This document shows, piece by piece, positions 60,939 to 64,000 of a DNA stretch of 64,000 bases. The notes beneath the pieces were generated by a model. The model was given only the letters and a program-made list of their open reading frames with translations, ran no database searches and was not told the origin of the DNA. Each line of letters starts with the position of its first letter. Within the stretch, counting starts at the first letter, position 1. This DNA is from Streptomyces uncialis (GTDB lineage: Bacteria > Actinomycetota > Actinomycetes > Streptomycetales > Streptomycetaceae): NCBI RefSeq assembly GCF_036250755.1, contig NZ_CP109583.1, positions 1,612,001 to 1,676,000 on the forward strand, in the 5' to 3' direction. Both the position numbers and the translations under genes were made by a program.

Positions 60939-61238
60939 GTGTTCGTGCTGGAGTTGACCTATACCGTGCCCGTCGACGCTGTGGACGTGGCCCTGGACGC
61001 CCATATCCGCTGGCTGGACGAGCAGTACGCGGCAGGCGTGTTCCTCGCGTCCGGGCGGAAGAATCCCCGGGACGGCGGGGTGATCCTGGCGGTCGGTGAC
61101 GACCGCGCGCGGATCGAGACGGTCGTCGCGGCCGACCCGTATGTGACGGCCGGGTTCTGCGCGTACCGGATCACGGAGTTCGCGATGACGAAGACCGTGC
61201 CCGAGCTGGCCGCCTATCAGGAGCCCCAGCGGCCCTGA
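60939..61238 (+). CDS. YciI family protein
   Basis: A 99-residue ferredoxin-like-fold protein. FVLELTYTVPVDAVDVALDAHIRWLDEQYAAG has the family H-x2-W/H pattern, FLASGRKNPRDGG the second loop, and DPYVTAGFCAYRITEF ends the fold. YciI proteins are often fused to, or replace, enzymes acting on small aromatic compounds; one pseudomonad member is a chloro-compound dehydrochlorinase. GTG 60939 follows TAGGGT (60927-60932) by six bases and lacks a ribosome site: likely leaderless. Confidence 0.87.
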   Translation: MFVLELTYTVPVDAVDVALDAHIRWLDEQYAAGVFLASGRKNPRDGGVILAVGDDRARIETVVAADPYVTAGFCAYRITEFAMTKTVPELAAYQEPQRP

Positions 61239-61259
61239 CGTACGCCGGGCCACGGCCGG

Positions 61260-62648
61260 TCAGCGGGTGAGCCGGGCCACCCGGCCCTTCTCACCGGATG
61301 CCCAGCAGCCGCCGTCCGGGGCGCAGTCGACGGTGTCGTAGGAGCCGGTGTCCATCGGCCGCCAGGTCCGGCCGCCGTCCGTGGTGAGGTCGGTGCCGGT
61401 CGGGCCGACCGCGAGCGCGGTGTGCCGGGAGCCGACGCGGTGCGCCCACGGGGCGGGCAGCCAGACGGCGCCCGAGCGGTACGCGGGCGGGGGACGGTCC
61501 GCCGGCCGCCAGGAACGTCCGCCGTCCCGGGTCGTCGCCGCGGCGTCCGGGGAGGGCTGACCGGTGCGGTAGTCGCCGCCGACGGCGATGCCTTGGGCGC
61601 GGTCGCGGTCACGGTCCCTGCCGCGGTCACGGTCGCGCTCCCTGTCGCTGCTGTCGCTGTCGCTGTCTCGGAAGGCGAGCGCGAACACCCCGCGCGCGGG
61701 ATCGCCCGCCGGGAGGGACAGTTCCGTGGCCCGCCAGGTGTGGCCACGGTCCGTGGAACGCAGCACCCGCGCGCGTGCGCCGCCGCCCGTCGCCAGCCAC
61801 ACGTCCCGGGAGCCGGAGGTGACCAGGCACTGGCCACTGGCCGCGAACCCCGCCTCCCCGGGCAGGGCGGGCGGCATGCCCGCGTCGGGCAGCACCCGCC
61901 AGGAGCGTCCGCCGTCCCGGGTGGACACGATGCGGTACTTGCCGTCGACCGGGTCGCTCATCGCCAGTCCGCGGCGGTCGTCGAAGAACGCCACGCAGTC
62001 GTAGAAGGCTCGGGGGTCGGTGTTGCGGAAGACCTCCGTCCAGGTGGCGCCGCCGTCCTCGGTGCGCAGCATCCGGGACGCCTCGCCCTCACCGATCGCG
62101 AGGACCACCGCCCGACGGGCGTCGAACGCCTCGATGTCACGGAACTCCAGGTCGGCCGTCCCGGGCGGGGACACCGTCCGCCAGTGCGCACCGCCGTCGG
62201 TGGTGCGCAGCACGGTGCCCCGGGAGCCCGCCGCCCACGCGGTGCGCCGGTCCACGGCCGCGAGCCCCCGCAGCCGGACGGTGACACCGCTGTCCTGGGA
62301 GCGCCAGCCGGGCGGACGCGGCTGACCGGTGCCCAGGGTGTCGGCGGCCTCGGACTCGGACACGGACACGGTGGGGACCGGGGCCGGGGTCCGGGGAGCG
62401 GGGGCTTCCGAGGCGTGCGCGGGGACGGCCGACGCCAGAGCGGTGAGGGCCACCGCGAGCAGCCGGGCGGTGCGGCGGGCGGCGCTGGGGCGGCGGCCCG
62501 CCGGGTCTGTGCCGGGGCCGGTGGAGATGACGTGGCCGTGGCCGTGGCCGTGGCCGTCGCTGTGGCTGTGGCTGTGGACGGTGTCGGTACCGGTGTCGTG
62601 CTTCCGGGTCGTCGGGACCGTACGCCTCTTGTTCCCCAAGCGCCTCAT
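61260..62648 (-). CDS. Exported beta-propeller protein, Ycf48/sialidase-like repeats
   Basis: A 462-residue protein. An unusual His-rich stretch (HSHSHSDGHGHGHGHV, about residues 25-40) precedes a signal/anchor segment (TARLLAVALTALASAVPAHA). The rest shows about six repeats of the type TTDGGAHWR, TEDGGATW, TRDGGRSW, STDRGHTW and TTDGGRTW, which build a WD40/Ycf48-like propeller. A low-complexity insert (SDSDSSDRERDRDRG) sits in one loop. Such proteins bind ligands or other proteins outside the cell; no enzymatic motif is seen. ATG 62648 is the start; the open frame in the same phase continues into the SsgA gene antisense. Confidence 0.8.
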   Translation of the reverse strand: MRRLGNKRRTVPTTRKHDTGTDTVHSHSHSDGHGHGHGHVISTGPGTDPAGRRPSAARRTARLLAVALTALASAVPAHASEAPAPRTPAPVPTVSVSESEAADTLGTGQPRPPGWRSQDSGVTVRLRGLAAVDRRTAWAAGSRGTVLRTTDGGAHWRTVSPPGTADLEFRDIEAFDARRAVVLAIGEGEASRMLRTEDGGATWTEVFRNTDPRAFYDCVAFFDDRRGLAMSDPVDGKYRIVSTRDGGRSWRVLPDAGMPPALPGEAGFAASGQCLVTSGSRDVWLATGGGARARVLRSTDRGHTWRATELSLPAGDPARGVFALAFRDSDSDSSDRERDRDRGRDRDRDRAQGIAVGGDYRTGQPSPDAAATTRDGGRSWRPADRPPPAYRSGAVWLPAPWAHRVGSRHTALAVGPTGTDLTTDGGRTWRPMDTGSYDTVDCAPDGGCWASGEKGRVARLTR

Positions 62649-62897
62649 GGCGGGCGAAGCTAGTGCCTGGGGCGGAGGCCGTCCAGAGGGCCCGCGCCGG
62701 GCCGAACCTCCCCCCGGGCGGCGGGAGAAGGGGTCCGCAGGTGTCCGGAGTCCCACGAGCGGGCAGCCGTGACAGAGGTCACTCACCGTTCGGGTCACGG
62801 ATCGGGGCGCTCCGGCGTCTCTTCTGATGTCCGGGGATTCAGTGGGGCCGACCGTGCCACTGGGCCGACAGCCGTCGCCGTCACGAGGGAGCAGGCG

Positions 62898-63311
62898 TTG
62901 TCCATCGTCATCGAGCAAGCCGTGGAGGCGCGCTTGGTCGCCGCCGCGCCGCGCATGGCCACCATCCCGGCCGTTCTGCGGTACGAGCAGGACGACCCCT
63001 TCGCGGTCCGTATGACCTTCCCCGCGCCCTCGACGCTGGAAGGCGTCGATGTGTGCTGGACGTTCGCGCGGGAGCTGCTCGCCGCCGGGATGGAGGAGGC
63101 CGTCGGCCAGGGCGATGTACGGGTCCGGCCGTACGGGTTCGACCGTACGGTGATGGAGTTCCACGCGCCCGAGGGCACCGCAATCGTGCATGTCCGCAGT
63201 GGTGAGCTGCGCCGGTTCCTGGAGCGGACCGACGCGGCGGTGCCCACGGGGCGCGAGTCGCTGTACCTCGATCTGGACCAGGACCTCGCGGATCTGATGC
63301 GCGACGCATGA
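62898..63311 (+). CDS. ssgD: SsgA-like sporulation/cell division regulator (probably SsgD)
   Basis: A 137-residue streptomycete-specific protein. SIVIEQAVEARLVAAAPRMATIPAVL is the SALP N-terminus, then FTVR-type MTFPAP, VCWTFARELLAAG and RVRPYGFDRTVMEFHAPEG, all conserved. SALPs control where septa form and wall is laid down. I use TTG 62898, with GAGGGAG six bases upstream and the conserved start just after; the frame extends to 62769 without family similarity. The SsgD symbol comes from neighbour order resembling SCO6722 and has moderate confidence. The array at 63.3 kb follows. Confidence 0.86.
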   Translation: MSIVIEQAVEARLVAAAPRMATIPAVLRYEQDDPFAVRMTFPAPSTLEGVDVCWTFARELLAAGMEEAVGQGDVRVRPYGFDRTVMEFHAPEGTAIVHVRSGELRRFLERTDAAVPTGRESLYLDLDQDLADLMRDA

Positions 63312-63340
63312 GCCCGGGGGCGGGCGGGGCTGGGGGTGCT

Positions 63341-63850
63341 CCTCCTTGGCCCACTGTTCCTGTGTGGGCCTTGTCGGGCGCCCCCAGGGTCCCCTGTGCT
63401 GGGCGCGATTGTTCCCGTGCGGGTCGTTCGGTGGTTTTGCGCGGTTCCTCGCGCCCCTGAGGTTCCTTGTGCTGGGCGTACTTGTTCCTGTTGAGGTTGC
63501 TCGGGGGTGCGCAGTTCCTCGCGCCCCTGGGTACTCGGTTCTGGGCGCACTTGTTCCCGTGCGGGTCGCTCGTGGGTGCGCGGTTCCTCGCGCCCCTGAG
63601 GTTCCCTGTGCTGGGCCTACTTGTTCCTGCTGAGGTCGCTCGGGGGTGCGCAGTTCCCCGCGCCCCTGGGTACTCGGTTCTGGGCGTAGTTGTTCACGCG
63701 CGGGTCGCTCGGTGGATTTGCGCGGTTCCTCGCGCCCCTGAGGTTCCCTGTGCTGGGCCTACTTGTTCCTGTGCGGTCGCTCGGGGGTGCGTAGTTCCTC
63801 GCGCCCCTGGGTACTCGGTTCTGGGCGTAGTTGTTCCCGTGCGGGTCGCT
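63341..63850. repeat. Repeat island C: ~70-bp tandem array with alternating subtypes
   Basis: GCGCCCCTG anchors occur at about 63451, 63521, 63590, 63660, 63732 and 63801 with spacings of 69-72 bases. Units alternate between type a (ending TGAGGTTCC..TGTGCTGGGC) and type b (ending TGGGTACTCGGTTCTGGGC), so the higher-order period is about 140 bases. Each unit holds a GCGC(A/G)GTTCC(T/C)CGCGCC core also seen in islands A and B. No spacers of unique sequence separate units, so it is not CRISPR. No gene is seen. Confidence 0.85.
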
Positions 63851-63902
63851 GGTGACGAGAACGGGCCGGGCTCTGGTCGAGCGCGGCCCGGGTCTCGTTC
63901 GG

Positions 63903-64000
63903 TCAGCGTTGGGGGGTCGGCTCGCGGAGTCGGGGGCCGGAGACCGGGCCGCCGGAGAGGGTGGCCGCCTCCGCCAGTGCGGCTCTGCGGAAGGTTCTGC
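63903..64000 (-). CDS. Partial gene, C-terminal 31 codons only
   Basis: From the right edge the minus strand reads RTFRRAALAEAATLSGGPVS and ends at TGA 63905-63903 after LREPTPQR. An open frame this short is weak evidence. Codons are GC-rich at third positions, and the position next to a hairpin-like sequence (63856-63900) suits a gene end. Product not identifiable. Confidence 0.4.
   Translation of the reverse strand, partial: RTFRRAALAEAATLSGGPVSGPRLREPTPQR

Noticed and set aside
63341..63850. CRISPR array
   Set aside because: Units are contiguous ~70-bp repeats with no unique spacers and no cas genes in the window.

Overview
The window is a high-GC chromosomal segment with actinobacterial codon use, frequent GTG starts, ATGA/GTGA stop-start couplings and a Streptomyces-specific SsgA-like gene. 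Gene content and order resemble the Streptomyces coelicolor SCO67xx region, recalled from memory rather than searched. I read it as Streptomyces chromosome with no plasmid, phage or classical insertion sequence.

Layout. 0-1.1 kb: end of a Glu/Leu/Phe/Val dehydrogenase and a TetR regulator. 1.1-8.4 kb: two convergent-side genes (a DUF6745 protein and a 108-residue protein) divergent from a tightly coupled five-gene operon of the STM4015-STM4014-STM4013-STM4012-STM4011 families, which combines two radical SAM enzymes, a sulfatase-fold hydrolase, an ATP-grasp-like protein and a leucine-rich-repeat-like protein of unknown pathway. 8.4-11.7 kb: SGNH hydrolase, a LysM/M23 wall hydrolase behind a clear c-di-AMP (ydaO-type) riboswitch, and a tyrosine phosphatase. 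11.75-12.43 kb: first intergenic repeat island. 12.5-13.3 kb: DUF6126 mini-membrane protein and XRE-cupin regulator. 13.4-23.8 kb: complete hopanoid operon on the minus strand (hpnC, hpnD, hpnE, prenyl synthase, shc, hpnG, hpnH, hpnO), without the dxs and ispG genes expected near hpnO, and apparently preceded by a 21-codon coupled leader ORF.

24.1-31.3 kb: seven-gene minus-strand operon combining two CDP-alcohol phosphotransferases, a nucleotidyltransferase, a glycerol-1-phosphate-dehydrogenase-like enzyme, a glycosyltransferase and an ABC-2 exporter. It looks like a pathway that builds and exports a polyol-phosphate polymer or unusual lipid. 31.5-35.0 kb: galE-like epimerase, CDF cation transporter, a 545-bp fold-back repeat element with 32-bp perfect inverted ends, and type I isopentenyl-diphosphate isomerase. 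35-45 kb: anti-sigma-like ATPase, HdeD, enoyl-CoA hydratase, DJ-1/PfpI and GlxA regulators, SCO6745 family, Tex and an ABC-F protein. 45-53 kb: an unrecognised protein, a coupled secreted peptidase pair, MpaB oxygenase and a small membrane protein. 53-60 kb: beta-oxidation operon (CaiB, thiolase, FadB-like) divergent from a saccharopine-dehydrogenase-like reductase. 60-64 kb: endonuclease V, YciI, a Ycf48-like propeller protein, an SsgA-like regulator (probably SsgD), a 70-bp tandem array and a truncated gene at the edge.

How the genes fit together. The prenyl synthase and isopentenyl isomerase supply C5/C15 units, HpnC/D/E make squalene, Shc cyclises it, and HpnH/G/O add and modify the side chain. 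The adjacent CDP-alcohol/exporter operon also acts at the envelope. Several plus-strand genes (galE, enoyl-CoA hydratase, SCO6745 family, yciI) have a -10-like hexamer 6-8 nt before the start codon and are probably leaderless.
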